From Mucilaginibacter yixingensis (GTDB lineage: Bacteria; Bacteroidota; Bacteroidia; Sphingobacteriales; Sphingobacteriaceae), in the NCBI RefSeq assembly GCF_041080815.1, contig NZ_CP160205.1:1612001-1676000 (forward strand): a stretch of DNA of 64,000 nucleotides, in the 5' to 3' direction. Positions 25,321 through 34,369 of this stretch are shown here, piece after piece (positions within the stretch are counted from its first letter, which is position 1; each line of letters opens with the position of its first letter). The notes under the pieces were generated by a model. It saw only the letters and a program-made list of their open reading frames with translations. It did no database searches and was not told the origin of the DNA. Made by a program: the position numbers and the translations under genes.

Positions 25321-25433
25321 TTAGTCTGAAAGTCGGAAAGGCAGCAAGTCTGAAAGACCTTTAAAATTTAAGAATGATAATCGTCCTCACTTTATGTCTT
25401 TCGGAGGCTCCGTCTTCCGGACTTCCCGACTAA
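25321..25433. repeat. AGTCCGGAAGTC-type inverted repeat
   Basis: TTAGTCTGAAAGTCGG (25321-25336) pairs imperfectly with CCGGACTTCCCGACTAA (25417-25433). It fills the gap between the divergent arginine deiminase and argS genes and stops 17 bp before the argS ATG. Same family as 15507-15670. Confidence 0.75.
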
Positions 25434-25450
25434 TTATTACTTTTGCGCCA

Positions 25451-27214
25451 ATGGACTTTATAATAGACGCTACCTTAAAAGCTGTTAAGCATCTTTACAA
25501 TACAGATATTACGCCTGCCGATGTCAGTCTGCAACAAACCCGTAAGGAGTTTGAAGGGCAGTTAACCATAGTTACCTTTCCGTTTACCAAGCTATCGCGC
25601 AAATCGCCCGAGCAAACAGGGGCCGATATTGGCGAATACCTGAAAGAGAACGTAAAAGAAGTAGCGGGCTATAATGTGATCAAAGGTTTCCTGAATATTT
25701 CTATTGCTGATAGCTACTGGCTGGAGCAATTCTATACCAACGTACTGGGGGCCAACTATAACGAGGTTAAGCCGAACGGTACAAAGGTGATGGTAGAATA
25801 TTCATCGCCCAACACTAATAAACCACTGCACTTAGGGCATATCCGTAACAACCTGCTGGGGTATTCGGTAGCGCAAATTTTGACTGCTGGCGGTTACGAA
25901 GTGATCAAAGCCAATTTGGTGAATGATCGTGGTATCCACATTTGCAAAAGTATGCTGGCCTGGCAAAAATTCGGTAACGGAGAAACGCCGGAAAGTAGCG
26001 GCCTGAAAGGCGACCATCTGGTGGGTAAGTACTATGTGATTTTTGATAAAGAATACAAAAAACAGATAAACGAGCTAAAAGCTGCCGGTCAGACCGAAGA
26101 AGAGGCCAAAAAGAACGCTCCGTTGATTGTTGAAGCCCAGCAAATGCTGCAAAAATGGGAAGCAGGCGATAAAGAAGTAATCAGCTTGTGGGAAACCATG
26201 AATAGCTGGGTGTACGCTGGGTTTGAAAAGACCTACAACTCGCTGGGTGTAGATTTTGATAAATATTACTACGAGAGCAACACCTACCTGTTAGGTAAAG
26301 ATATAGTTGAAGAAGGTTTAGCCAGCGGCGTTTTCTTCCAGAAAGAAGACGGCTCGGTTTGGATCGATCTGACTGCCGATGGCCTTGATCAGAAACTGGT
26401 CCGCCGTGGCGATGGTACCTCGGTTTACATTACCCAGGATATGGGTACCGCCCAATTGAAGTATGACGATTACCAGGTAGATCAGTCTATCTACGTAGTG
26501 GGTAACGAGCAGGATTATCACTTTAAAGTGTTGTTCCTTATCCTTGAAAAACTCGGTAAAAGCTGGGCTAAAGGTCTGTACCATTTGTCATACGGTATGG
26601 TTGACTTGCCATCTGGCAAAATGAAAAGCCGCGAAGGCACTGTTGTGGATGCCGACGACTTGATTGCCGAGATGGAAGCCACCGCAAAAGAGCAGACCGA
26701 AGCGCTGGGTAAGGTAGACGGTTTTAGCGAGGAAGAAAAGAGCGAGCTGTACCACACTATCGGTATGGGCGCCCTGAAATATTTCCTGCTAAAAGTTGAG
26801 CCGAAGAAACGCCTGCTGTTTGACCCGAATGAGTCGATAGATTTTCAGGGGCATACCGGTCCGTTTATTCAGTATACACATGCCCGTATTTGCTCGGTAG
26901 TGGGCAGGGCAGAGGTGAATATTGATGACGAGATTGATGCAGAACTATTTGGCGTAGAGCGCGATCTGATCATCTTGTTGACCCAATATCGCGATATGAT
27001 CCAGCAAGCTGCTAAAGATTATAACCCTGCGGCTGTGGCTAACTATGTTTATGAGCTGGCTAAAGCATTCAATAAGTTCTATCACGAGAAATCAATCCTG
27101 CAGGCTGATACCAAAGAGCAAATGCAGTTCCGTTTGCAACTAGCCAAAGCCTCGGCCGCGGTGATTAAAGCCGGCATGAAACTGCTGGGCATTGAAGTGC
27201 CGGAGCGGATGTGA
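25451..27214 (+). CDS. argS: Arginyl-tRNA synthetase
   Basis: Charges tRNA-Arg. 587 residues from the ATG giving MDFIIDATLK; the frame stays open further upstream but only through a dispersed repeat, so those codons are not used. Class I landmarks: the N-terminal Add-1 tRNA-binding domain (1-100), PNTNKPLHLGH (HIGH motif, 120-130), and GKMKSREG near residue 394, in the place of KMSKS. The C-terminal anticodon-binding helical domain begins near 455 and ends in MKLLGIEVPERM. A good terminator follows. Divergent from the arginine deiminase gene; a functional link through arginine is only suggestive. Confidence 0.96.
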   Translation: MDFIIDATLKAVKHLYNTDITPADVSLQQTRKEFEGQLTIVTFPFTKLSRKSPEQTGADIGEYLKENVKEVAGYNVIKGFLNISIADSYWLEQFYTNVLGANYNEVKPNGTKVMVEYSSPNTNKPLHLGHIRNNLLGYSVAQILTAGGYEVIKANLVNDRGIHICKSMLAWQKFGNGETPESSGLKGDHLVGKYYVIFDKEYKKQINELKAAGQTEEEAKKNAPLIVEAQQMLQKWEAGDKEVISLWETMNSWVYAGFEKTYNSLGVDFDKYYYESNTYLLGKDIVEEGLASGVFFQKEDGSVWIDLTADGLDQKLVRRGDGTSVYITQDMGTAQLKYDDYQVDQSIYVVGNEQDYHFKVLFLILEKLGKSWAKGLYHLSYGMVDLPSGKMKSREGTVVDADDLIAEMEATAKEQTEALGKVDGFSEEEKSELYHTIGMGALKYFLLKVEPKKRLLFDPNESIDFQGHTGPFIQYTHARICSVVGRAEVNIDDEIDAELFGVERDLIILLTQYRDMIQQAAKDYNPAAVANYVYELAKAFNKFYHEKSILQADTKEQMQFRLQLAKASAAVIKAGMKLLGIEVPERM

Positions 27215-27240
27215 TTTCGAGGTAAAAGGATAAAAGTAAA

Positions 27241-27270
27241 AGGCGAAAGGTTTTGTAAAATCTTTCGCCT
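27241..27270 (+). terminator. Terminator of argS
   Basis: AGGCGAAAG, 12-nt loop, CTTTCGCCT followed by TTTT, 27 bp after the stop codon. Confidence 0.85.
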
Positions 27271-27282
27271 TTTTATATACCG

Positions 27283-27368
27283 GTCATCCCGAATTTATTT
27301 CGGGACCCCATATGCTTAGCTGGGTAGTTAGATTTGCCTTTGGGATGCCGAAACAAGTTCGGCACGAC
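27283..27368. repeat. GTCATCCCGAA...GTTCGGCACGAC palindromic repeat
   Basis: Ends read GTCATCCCGAATTTATTTCG and CCGAAACAAGTTCGGCACGAC. It is the reverse orientation of the copy at 62254-62340, with near identity over about 27 bp at each end and divergence in the middle. Confidence 0.85.
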
Positions 27369-27381
27369 GTGTGAAGCTGGA

Positions 27382-27453
27382 TGTCATGCTGGGCTTGTCG
27401 AAGCATGGTGGGAGGGCCTCTCCGCGCGAGTCTTCGACAAGCTCAGACTGACA
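27382..27453. repeat. GTCATGCTGGGCTTGTCG-type palindromic repeat
   Basis: TGTCATGCTGGGCTTGTCGAAG on the left pairs imperfectly with CTTCGACAAGCTCAGACTGACA on the right. The right half is almost identical to 6136-6184. Confidence 0.8.
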
Positions 27454-27478
27454 GGCTCTTTATCAGCATTGGTTTTAA

Positions 27479-28297
27479 TCAAAACTTCTCCTCAATCCCC
27501 AACCCAAACAAAGCAAAATCATACTTCACCGGATCGAGCGGGTCAAATTGCTTGAGGCGTTCGGTTAGTTCAACGGCGGTTTGCCAGTCGGTCTGTTTGC
27601 GGTTAATGAGCAGGAGTTTACGGGCCACACGGTCAACGTGCAAATCGCAGGGTATAATCAAGTCAGCAGGAGAGAGTTTGTTCCAGATCCCGAAATCTAC
27701 ACCGAAATCATCTTTACGCACCATCCAGCGCAGAAACATGTTCAACCGCTTGCAGGTTGATTTTTGCGAAGGCGATGAAACGTGTTTCTTAGTGCGGTGA
27801 GGATAATCAGGCAGCGAGAAGAAATAAGAGCGAAAATGATTCAGCGCAGCTTCGGCCCCCCAGCCCCCTAAAGGGGGAGTTATTATGCGCCCTCCTTCTT
27901 GCTCCCCCTTTAGGGGGCTGGGGGGCTTGGGTACGAACGCGTCCTCCAAACTATTGAAGTTTTCATAATGATAGCGGAAGAATGCAATAAAATACAGCGT
28001 ATCCACATCATTAAAAGTACGATGCTTGAATTTGAGTAGTTTTTTCAGATCGGGTTCCTCATGGTTCATGATAAAATCATAAGGCGCACCATCCATTAGT
28101 TCAATCAGCTCTTTACATTTTTTGATGATGGTAACCCGTTGTCCCCAGGCTAGGGTTGCTGCCCAGAAGCCCATAATCTCGATGTCCTGTTTTTTGCTGA
28201 ACAGATGCGGAATGCTGATCGGGTCGTTCTCGATAAAACCGGGCTGGTTGTATTGGGCTACTTTGGCATCGAGAAAGGCTTTGAGGTTTTCGATCAT
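27479..28297 (-). CDS. TIGR02757/DUF2400 family protein carrying an in-frame repeat insertion
   Basis: Conserved Bacteroidota protein of unknown biochemical role, 272 residues. Family-typical stretches are DPISIPHLFSKKQDIEIMGF, LAWGQRVTIIKKCKELI, NMFLRWMVRKDD and LIIPCDLHVDRVARKLLL; the helical layout recalls HhH-GPD-type proteins but I see no catalytic set. Oddity: residues about 124-149 (PKPPSPLKGEQEGG and ITPPLGGWG) are encoded by a perfect 25-bp inverted repeat (27855-27926). This Pro/Gly segment sits between two helices and is most likely a repeat insertion that happened to keep the frame. Ends next to a palindromic repeat. Confidence 0.85.
   Translation of the reverse strand: MIENLKAFLDAKVAQYNQPGFIENDPISIPHLFSKKQDIEIMGFWAATLAWGQRVTIIKKCKELIELMDGAPYDFIMNHEEPDLKKLLKFKHRTFNDVDTLYFIAFFRYHYENFNSLEDAFVPKPPSPLKGEQEGGRIITPPLGGWGAEAALNHFRSYFFSLPDYPHRTKKHVSSPSQKSTCKRLNMFLRWMVRKDDFGVDFGIWNKLSPADLIIPCDLHVDRVARKLLLINRKQTDWQTAVELTERLKQFDPLDPVKYDFALFGLGIEEKF
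27855..27926. repeat. Perfect 25-bp inverted repeat inside a coding gene
   Basis: Arms 27855-27879 and 27902-27926 are exact complements (GCCCCCCAGCCCCC...), loop 22 bp. The arm sequence resembles 6737-6761 inside recN and the C/G-rich boxes of the composite repeat at 20311-20531. Confidence 0.92.
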
Positions 28298-28364
28298 GTT
28301 GGGAAGAGATTCAAGAAGTAAGAGTCAAGAAACAGGAGGAATGCCCCTGGCTTTTGGCCATCTT

Positions 28365-28399
28365 CAGACTTACGAAGTTTAAAAAACTTCGTAAGTCTG
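28365..28399 (-). terminator. Terminator of the SUKH gene
   Basis: Perfect 16-bp stem CAGACTTACGAAGTTT with a 3-nt loop, 13 bp past the stop codon. Confidence 0.85.
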
Positions 28400-28412
28400 C
28401 ATGGGGAGCATT

Positions 28413-28829
28413 TTAATAAATAGAATTATCGCTTATATTGATCTTGCGCACAGCTTCAGCGAACGAGTCCGCTATTGGATACTCATCAATATGGTCATAA
28501 TATTTGTATATCCCTGGTCTATTTTTATGAAACCCTATAAAGCTGCTACAAATTAAAAAATCGCAAAACCCAATAAAGTCTTGATCCTTAAATTGAGCTG
28601 ATTCTTCTATTATTCTTTCAAGAGACCAGAATGAAAACATATGTTGTTGCCATTCATAGTCTTCAAACCCATTGGCAGTTAAGTAAAGGGCTTTGAAATC
28701 GCTTGGAAAAGTATAGTCTAAAAAAGCTTCAGCACTTGATAACGCATTTTGCGATGCTGGAGGGTTCAGCTTGGTCTCACTTTCAGACCATGTAGATAGT
28801 GCTTTTTCAATCCAAGCTTCCATGTTCAT
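28413..28829 (-). CDS. SMI1/KNR4 (SUKH) family protein
   Basis: 138 residues. The SUKH fold is suggested by the N-terminal helix MEAWIEKALSTWSESE, the hallmark segment FPSDFKALYLTANGFED (about residues 40-56), the W/F-rich strand MFSFWSLERIIEES, and the closing IGFHKNRPGIYKYYDHIDEYPIADSFAEAVRKI. SUKH proteins are often immunity proteins of polymorphic toxins, but no toxin gene is in the window, so it is an orphan and may have another role. Strong own terminator. Codons and composition look like the neighbours. Confidence 0.7.
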   Translation of the reverse strand: MNMEAWIEKALSTWSESETKLNPPASQNALSSAEAFLDYTFPSDFKALYLTANGFEDYEWQQHMFSFWSLERIIEESAQFKDQDFIGFCDFLICSSFIGFHKNRPGIYKYYDHIDEYPIADSFAEAVRKINISDNSIY

Positions 28830-28847
28830 TCGTTGGGTTTTATTTAG

Positions 28848-28915
28848 GAAAGCAATCTCTTCGATATACTTTCGGTTAAGTATGGCGACGAGATTGCTTC
28901 GTTCCTCGCAATGAC
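28848..28915. repeat. Half-degenerate GTCATTGCGAGG-type repeat
   Basis: The right arm GAGATTGCTTCGTTCCTCGC..ATGAC (28890-28915) is intact; the left arm is reduced to AAAGCAATCTCTTCG. Confidence 0.7.
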
Positions 28916-28932
28916 AAATATGCTAAAAAGCT

Positions 28933-30087
28933 TTATGCCAGTGCTTGTTTCAAATCATCCAGCAGATCATCCACATCTTCTACACCTACGCTCAGGCGCA
29001 GCAGGTTGTCTACCACACCGGCCGCCTCGCGCACTTCTTTCGGGATAGACGCGTGCGTCATGGTAGCAGGGTGGTTGATCAATGATTCTACACCGCCCAG
29101 TGATTCGGCCAGGGTGAACACTTTGAAAGAACCGGCTATGCGGAATGTTTCCTGTAAGTCGGCTCCTTTTAACACGATAGAGATCATGCCGCCAAAATCG
29201 CGCATTTGCTGTTTGGCTATTTCGTGATTCGGATGATCGGTAAAGCCCGGCCAGTAAATTTTTTCAACCTTAGGGTGTGTTTTCAAAAACTCAGCCACTT
29301 TGCGGCCGTTCTCGCAATGGGCCTTCATACGCAGGTGCAGGGTTTTGATACCACGCAGCACCAGGAAGCTATCCATCGGGCCGGGAGTGGCACCGCAAGC
29401 GTTGTAGATGAACCACAGGCGTTTGTACAGGTCGTCATCGTTCATCATCAGGGCACCCATTACCACGTCGCTGTGGCCGCCGATGTACTTGGTTACCGAG
29501 TGCATTACCATATCGGCACCCAGATCCATCGGGTTTTGCAGGTAGGGCGACGCAAAGGTGTTATCTACCACCAGCGTCAGGTTTTTCTCTTTGGTGATCT
29601 TAGAGATAGCCGCAATATCAACCACCTGCATGGTAGGGTTGGTTGGGGTTTCAATCCAAACCAGTTTGGTTTTATCGTTGGTGTACTGACGGATAATCTC
29701 CGGGTCAGACAAGTCAAGGAAATGGAACTTGATGCCGTAGTTGGCAAATATCTTGGTAAAAATGCGGTAAGAACCGCCGTACAGATCGTTACCGGCAATT
29801 ACCTCGTCGCCCGCTTGCAGTAGTTTCATTACCGCATCGGTAGCGCCCATGCCACTGCTAAAGGCTAAGCCATGTTTAGCATTTTCCAATGCAGCCAAAC
29901 ATTCCTCCAGCGCCTTGCGGGTTGGGTTGGTACCACGTGAGTACTCATAACCCTGATTATCGCCCGGCGATTTTTGCCAGTAAGTTGATGTCTGGTAAAT
30001 CGGCGTCATAACCGCGCCGGTAGTTGGGTCAGGATGCTGACCTGCGTGTATGGCTTTTGTTGCGAATTTCATTTTTGAGTTGTTCAT
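28933..30087 (-). CDS. Cystathionine gamma-synthase / trans-sulfuration PLP enzyme
   Basis: PLP enzyme of the Cys/Met metabolism family, 384 residues. Signature pieces: YEYSRGTNPTRKALEECLAALE, the phosphate-binding SSGMGA near residue 79, the ASP-binding VDNTFASPYLQNP, and SVTKYIGGHSD with the PLP-binding Lys near 200. The C-terminus has SLGGVESLINHPATMTH, common to gamma-synthases and gamma-lyases. Whether it makes cystathionine (MetB) or breaks it (gamma-lyase) cannot be decided from these motifs. Single gene, no linked met genes. A second ATG five codons in is equally possible as start. Confidence 0.88.
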   Translation of the reverse strand: MNNSKMKFATKAIHAGQHPDPTTGAVMTPIYQTSTYWQKSPGDNQGYEYSRGTNPTRKALEECLAALENAKHGLAFSSGMGATDAVMKLLQAGDEVIAGNDLYGGSYRIFTKIFANYGIKFHFLDLSDPEIIRQYTNDKTKLVWIETPTNPTMQVVDIAAISKITKEKNLTLVVDNTFASPYLQNPMDLGADMVMHSVTKYIGGHSDVVMGALMMNDDDLYKRLWFIYNACGATPGPMDSFLVLRGIKTLHLRMKAHCENGRKVAEFLKTHPKVEKIYWPGFTDHPNHEIAKQQMRDFGGMISIVLKGADLQETFRIAGSFKVFTLAESLGGVESLINHPATMTHASIPKEVREAAGVVDNLLRLSVGVEDVDDLLDDLKQALA

Positions 30088-30108
30088 AGTTAATGATCAT
30101 AATAAAAG

Positions 30109-30199
30109 ATGTCATCCCGAACGATAGTGAGGGATCTTTTCGATTTTGCATCCCGATTGATCGCTCCGAAAAGATCTCTCCCTACGGTCGAGATGACAT
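30109..30199. repeat. GTCATCCCGAACGA-type palindromic repeat
   Basis: Ends ATGTCATCCCGAACGATAGT and GGTCGAGATGACAT; inner arms GGGATCTTTTCG / CGAAAAGATCTCTCCC. Same family as 34410 and 41655. Confidence 0.8.
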
Positions 30200-30249
30200 A
30201 CTTATTAACTTTAGGTCAACGGAAAGGGAAATATTCCACTCACCAAACC

Positions 30250-31722
30250 TTAATACGCCCGTGCAAACAGCACCCGCTTGTTAGACGGCTTGCCGGTATA
30301 AATACACTTGCCTTCTTCTTCCTTAGCGTCCAAAGGTATGCAACGGATTGTTGCCTTAGTTTCATCTTTTATCTTTTGCTCGGTCTCAGGCGTGCCATCC
30401 CAATGTGCGGCGATGAATCCCGGCTGCTCGTCAAGCAGGCGTTTAAACTCTTCGTAATCGTTAGCTTCAACGGTGTTGGCTTCGCGGAAATCGAATGCTT
30501 TTTTAAACATATTTTGCTGAATATCTGCCAGCAGTTGCTCCACTTTATCGGCCAGGCCTTCCTGCGTTGTGCTTTCTTTGGTTTTGGTATCGCGGCGGGC
30601 AAGCTCAACGGTGCCATTCTGCAAATCTCGGCTACCGATGGCAATACGCAATGGCACGCCTTTCAACTCCCACTCGGCAAATTTAAAGCCCGGGCGTTGG
30701 GTATCGCGGTTGTCAAACTTAACGGAGATGTTTTTAGCTTTCAGTTCTTTGGTCAGGCCTTTTACGTACTCGCTAATGGTATCCAGTTCCTCGTCACTCT
30801 TGAAAATCGGAACTACCACTACCTGGATTGGCGCCAGCATAGGCGGGATCACCAAGCCTGCATCATCAGAGTGCGACATAATGAGCGCGCCCAGCAAACG
30901 GGTTGATACCCCCCATGAGGTAGCCCAAACAAAATCCTGCTTGCCTTCGCGGTTAGTAAATTTTACATCAAATGCCTTGGCAAAGTTCTGACCCAGGAAG
31001 TGCGATGTGCCGGCCTGTAAAGCTTTACCATCCTGCATCAGTGCTTCAATACAATAAGTATCCAACGCGCCAGCAAAACGCTCATTAGGTGTTTTACGAC
31101 CGCGAACTACCGGCAACGCCAGCCAGTTCTCGGCAAAATCTGCATAAACTTCCAGCATTTGTTCAGCTTCGGCAATTGCTTCTTCTGAAGTAGCGTGAGC
31201 GGTGTGGCCTTCCTGCCACAAAAACTCTGATGTACGCAGGAACAGGCGGGTACGCATTTCCCAGCGCATTACGTTAGCCCACTGGTTAACCAGGATAGGC
31301 AAATCCCGGTATGATTGGATCCAGCCTTTGTAGGTGTTCCAGATAATGGTTTCTGATGTAGGACGGATGATCAGTTCTTCTTCCAATTTGGCATCGCTGT
31401 CTACAATGATCTGGCCATTACCGTCATTTTTAAGACGATAATGCGTAACCACGGCGCACTCTTTGGCAAAGCCCTCTACGTGGCTGGCTTCTTTAGAGAA
31501 GAATGATTTGGGGATTAGCAGCGGGAAGTAAGCGTTGCTGTGACCAGTGTCTTTAAACATTTTGTCTAAAACCGCCTGCATTTTTTCCCAGATAGAATAA
31601 CCGTACGGTTTAATAACCATACAGCCGCGAACAGGTGAGTATTCGGCCAGATCGGCCTTGATCACCAGGTCGTTATACCATTGCGAGTAGTCTTCTTCTT
31701 TGCTAATAATTCCTTTGCTCAT
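30250..31722 (-). CDS. proS: Prolyl-tRNA synthetase, archaeal/eukaryotic type
   Basis: Charges tRNA-Pro. 490 residues, the short form without the inserted editing domain of E. coli ProRS, plus the C-terminal extension typical of the archaeal/eukaryal class. Class II motifs: motif 1 region [20 protein letters not shown], motif 2 FRWE-like [24 protein letters not shown] (near residues 155-180), motif 3 [16 protein letters not shown] near 270. Anticodon-binding domain about 285-390. The C-terminus ends RVLFARAY. Single gene. Confidence 0.96.
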   Translation of the reverse strand: MSKGIISKEEDYSQWYNDLVIKADLAEYSPVRGCMVIKPYGYSIWEKMQAVLDKMFKDTGHSNAYFPLLIPKSFFSKEASHVEGFAKECAVVTHYRLKNDGNGQIIVDSDAKLEEELIIRPTSETIIWNTYKGWIQSYRDLPILVNQWANVMRWEMRTRLFLRTSEFLWQEGHTAHATSEEAIAEAEQMLEVYADFAENWLALPVVRGRKTPNERFAGALDTYCIEALMQDGKALQAGTSHFLGQNFAKAFDVKFTNREGKQDFVWATSWGVSTRLLGALIMSHSDDAGLVIPPMLAPIQVVVVPIFKSDEELDTISEYVKGLTKELKAKNISVKFDNRDTQRPGFKFAEWELKGVPLRIAIGSRDLQNGTVELARRDTKTKESTTQEGLADKVEQLLADIQQNMFKKAFDFREANTVEANDYEEFKRLLDEQPGFIAAHWDGTPETEQKIKDETKATIRCIPLDAKEEEGKCIYTGKPSNKRVLFARAY

Positions 31723-31913
31723 TTCAGCGGATTTTTTTGAAAATTTTTATTGGGGGGAATTAAACCTTTTGGGCGTAACGGTGGTCTTAGTTAATGATAC
31801 CCCCCTCGTTTTTATTCCTGATTAATTTTACCGTACTTTTACGATCTTATTGTCGCCAAATTTATAAATTTAAAGATTATTTGGGCCCACTTTTCACAAA
31901 CAGACACTATAAC

Positions 31914-32789
31914 ATGAAACGGAACATCCTTAACGGAATTATCCTGATCAGCGCATTGGCGCTGGGTTCCTGTTCTACTCAAAAACTCGCATCAAACCAG
32001 GGGGATGACGATGTTTACAACACTAATGCCAGAGCCGGCGATAGTCCGGAGTATATAGCGCGCAGCAACGCGCCCGTGCAAGACCGTTATTATAACGATG
32101 GCGGTTATGACGATGACTACTATTACTATGATAGCTATGCATCGCGCATCAATCGTTTTAGCTATTACTCGCCGTTTAATTACTATGATAACCTGTATTA
32201 TGGCTACTCGCCTTATTATTATGGCGGCGTGGGCTGGAGCCCTTACCTGGGTTATGGTTTAGGCATTGGTATAGGTTACGGCGGTTACTATGGTTACAGT
32301 CCGTACTGGGGTTTAGGCAGTTTCTATGATCCGCTGTATTATGGTTACGGTTATGGCTACAGCCCATATTCATACTGGGGGATAGGCTACGGCTATGGTG
32401 GCGGTTATTGGGGTATTTACTCTGCCAATAACAGGTCAAATATCACACGTCCATCACGTTTAGGTTCAACTGTTGGCGGCGGGATGATTGGTACGGTTCG
32501 CGGAGGTGGCGTAGTGCCCGGCCGTGGCGATAGTCGTATTTACCCTGATTTTGTGCCCAACCGTCCATCTCGTATTTACGGTACTACCGGTACCAATGGT
32601 GGCCGTACCATGACCACAACATCATCGCGCCAGCCAAGTGATCAGCAAACGCAAAGACCTACTTATACACCAACCGAGCGTCCGTCATACACGCCTTCGT
32701 CATCAAGCAGCAATAGTAGCGGCGGTGGTGGTGGCGGTGGCCGAAGCAGCGGTGGTGGCGGCGGTGGTAGTCGGCCGGGCAGACCTTAA
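31914..32789 (+). CDS. Tyr/Gly-rich lipoprotein
   Basis: 291 residues. Lipoprotein signal MKRNILNGIILISALALGSC with Cys at residue 20. The centre (about 60-180) is extremely rich in Tyr, Gly and Ser (YYSPFNYYDNLYYGYSP, GYGLGIGIGYGGYYGYSPYWG), a composition seen in low-complexity and amyloid-like surface proteins. The C-terminal third is Thr/Pro/Ser then Gly-rich (RPTYTPTERPSYTPSSSS, GGGGGGGRSSGGG). I choose this ATG because it begins the signal; longer upstream frame has no support. 23 bp ahead of the OmpP1 gene: likely one operon. Function unknown. Confidence 0.82.
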   Translation: MKRNILNGIILISALALGSCSTQKLASNQGDDDVYNTNARAGDSPEYIARSNAPVQDRYYNDGGYDDDYYYYDSYASRINRFSYYSPFNYYDNLYYGYSPYYYGGVGWSPYLGYGLGIGIGYGGYYGYSPYWGLGSFYDPLYYGYGYGYSPYSYWGIGYGYGGGYWGIYSANNRSNITRPSRLGSTVGGGMIGTVRGGGVVPGRGDSRIYPDFVPNRPSRIYGTTGTNGGRTMTTTSSRQPSDQQTQRPTYTPTERPSYTPSSSSSNSSGGGGGGGRSSGGGGGGSRPGRP

Positions 32790-32812
32790 TCTAGAACACG
32801 ATATCACGATCT

Positions 32813-34318
32813 ATGAAAATTAAACATACAGTGCTTACAGTGGCCGCACTGGCTGCTGCAACAGGAGCATTTGCACAAACCTCGCAGATATTTGCGCAGG
32901 ATGCTATTAAGTTTTCAACCTTTCAGCCGGGCTCAACCGCGCGGGTGAAGGCGGTAGGTAATGCCTCCTACGCCGTCGGGGGCGACCTGAGCTCAATCAG
33001 CGGCAACCCGGCGGGTATCGGTCTGTTTACCCGTTCTGAAATGAGCATCACGCCCGAGTTTAATGGTCAGAAAACCGGTTCCAATTTCCTGGGTTCGGCA
33101 AACTCAGCCAGTAAGTCGACGGGTAACTTTAACAATGCTTCTGTTGTGTTTTATAACAGAGTAAACACCCCCAAAGGTGCCGATAAAACCAAAGGGCTGT
33201 TGAGCCTTAACTTTGGTTTATCTTATAATCGCACTAATGACTTCTATCAAAACGCATATTACGCGGGGCACAACAGTACGTCGTCTATATCAGATTATTA
33301 CGCTCAGTTGGCTAATAATTCAAACTATATAGATAAAAGCGGTCATGCCATTTTGCCTGATGGCGCGCTGGAGACCATGGCCTACAATCAATACCTGATT
33401 GATAGCGTAGGGGCCAATAAAACCAACCCTAATGATCCGTATGCACTTTATGACTCTAACGTGGCTACGGGTGTTAACCAGGCTAAAACAATAGTGTCAT
33501 CAGGCGGGCAGTCTAACTTTGATGTAAGTATGGGCGGTAACGTGAGTAACAAGTTGTATTTCGGTTTAGGGTTAGGCTTTACTAACATCCGTTATAATGC
33601 CACCAAAACGTTCTCAGAATCTGGCACAGAGCTGTATAACTTCAATACCACTTTTCAGTCAGATTACCTGGTAGATCAAATTACCAAGGGTAACGGTTTT
33701 AACGCACGCCTGGGTTTAATTTATCGCCCGGAAAACTTTATCCGTTTGGGTGTAAACATCAGCACGCCAACCTGGTATAATATTACTGATGATACCCGCG
33801 AAGGTATTGCCACTAAGTATAAGACAGCACAGGGCATGAACGATTATTCAGATTATCACTCTGAATATAACCTGCGCACACCGTGGCGTATTGGCGGCGG
33901 TATTGCCTTTGTGAGCAAGTACGGCTTAATTACCGGCGATATTGATTATGTTGACTATACCACCACCCACCTGAGTGGCTATGATGGCGATGCCGACGAT
34001 AACTATTACATCCAGAAGCTTTACCGCTCAACCGTCAATGTGCGCGGTGGTATTGAGGCCCGTGTAACACAAAACTTTTATCTGCGTGGTGGCTACGGCA
34101 TACAGGGCAGTCCGCGTAAGGATGTGCTGGGTGATACCAAAACCATTAGCGGTGGTATAGGCTACCGTTTCGGCGATTATTATATCGACGCTACTTATAC
34201 CAACGTGAAAAACAGCGAAGCAAATGCTACCTACGCTGTAAACGGGCTGCCAACTCCAATTGGCAACCTGAGCAATCAATACAATAATGTGTATATGACT
34301 TTTGGCATGAGGTTTTAA
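32813..34318 (+). CDS. OmpP1/FadL family outer-membrane transport protein
   Basis: 501-residue beta-barrel of the FadL/TodX type, which lets hydrophobic compounds such as fatty acids cross the outer membrane. Signal peptide MKIKHTVLTVAALAAATGAFAQ. The characteristic N-terminal hatch follows: GSTARVKAVGNASYAVGGDLSSISGNPAGIGLFTRSEM, matching the family's N-P-A-G motif. The rest alternates amphipathic strands and ends in an aromatic residue (VYMTFGMRF), the expected barrel-assembly signal. Pairs with the upstream Tyr/Gly-rich lipoprotein. Well terminated. Confidence 0.9.
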   Translation: MKIKHTVLTVAALAAATGAFAQTSQIFAQDAIKFSTFQPGSTARVKAVGNASYAVGGDLSSISGNPAGIGLFTRSEMSITPEFNGQKTGSNFLGSANSASKSTGNFNNASVVFYNRVNTPKGADKTKGLLSLNFGLSYNRTNDFYQNAYYAGHNSTSSISDYYAQLANNSNYIDKSGHAILPDGALETMAYNQYLIDSVGANKTNPNDPYALYDSNVATGVNQAKTIVSSGGQSNFDVSMGGNVSNKLYFGLGLGFTNIRYNATKTFSESGTELYNFNTTFQSDYLVDQITKGNGFNARLGLIYRPENFIRLGVNISTPTWYNITDDTREGIATKYKTAQGMNDYSDYHSEYNLRTPWRIGGGIAFVSKYGLITGDIDYVDYTTTHLSGYDGDADDNYYIQKLYRSTVNVRGGIEARVTQNFYLRGGYGIQGSPRKDVLGDTKTISGGIGYRFGDYYIDATYTNVKNSEANATYAVNGLPTPIGNLSNQYNNVYMTFGMRF

Positions 34319-34369
34319 GCGCGGTTGATTGAGTGAGTGGTGGATTGGTGAGCGGTTAAGAGAATTAAC

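Noticed and set aside
25394-25450. N-terminal extension of ArgS by 19 codons
   Set aside because: These codons lie in or next to a dispersed repeat, and the ATG at 25451 gives the normal ArgS N-terminus.
27855-27926. Perfect inverted repeat as a terminator
   Set aside because: It is inside an intact reading frame, has C/G ends and no T-tract.
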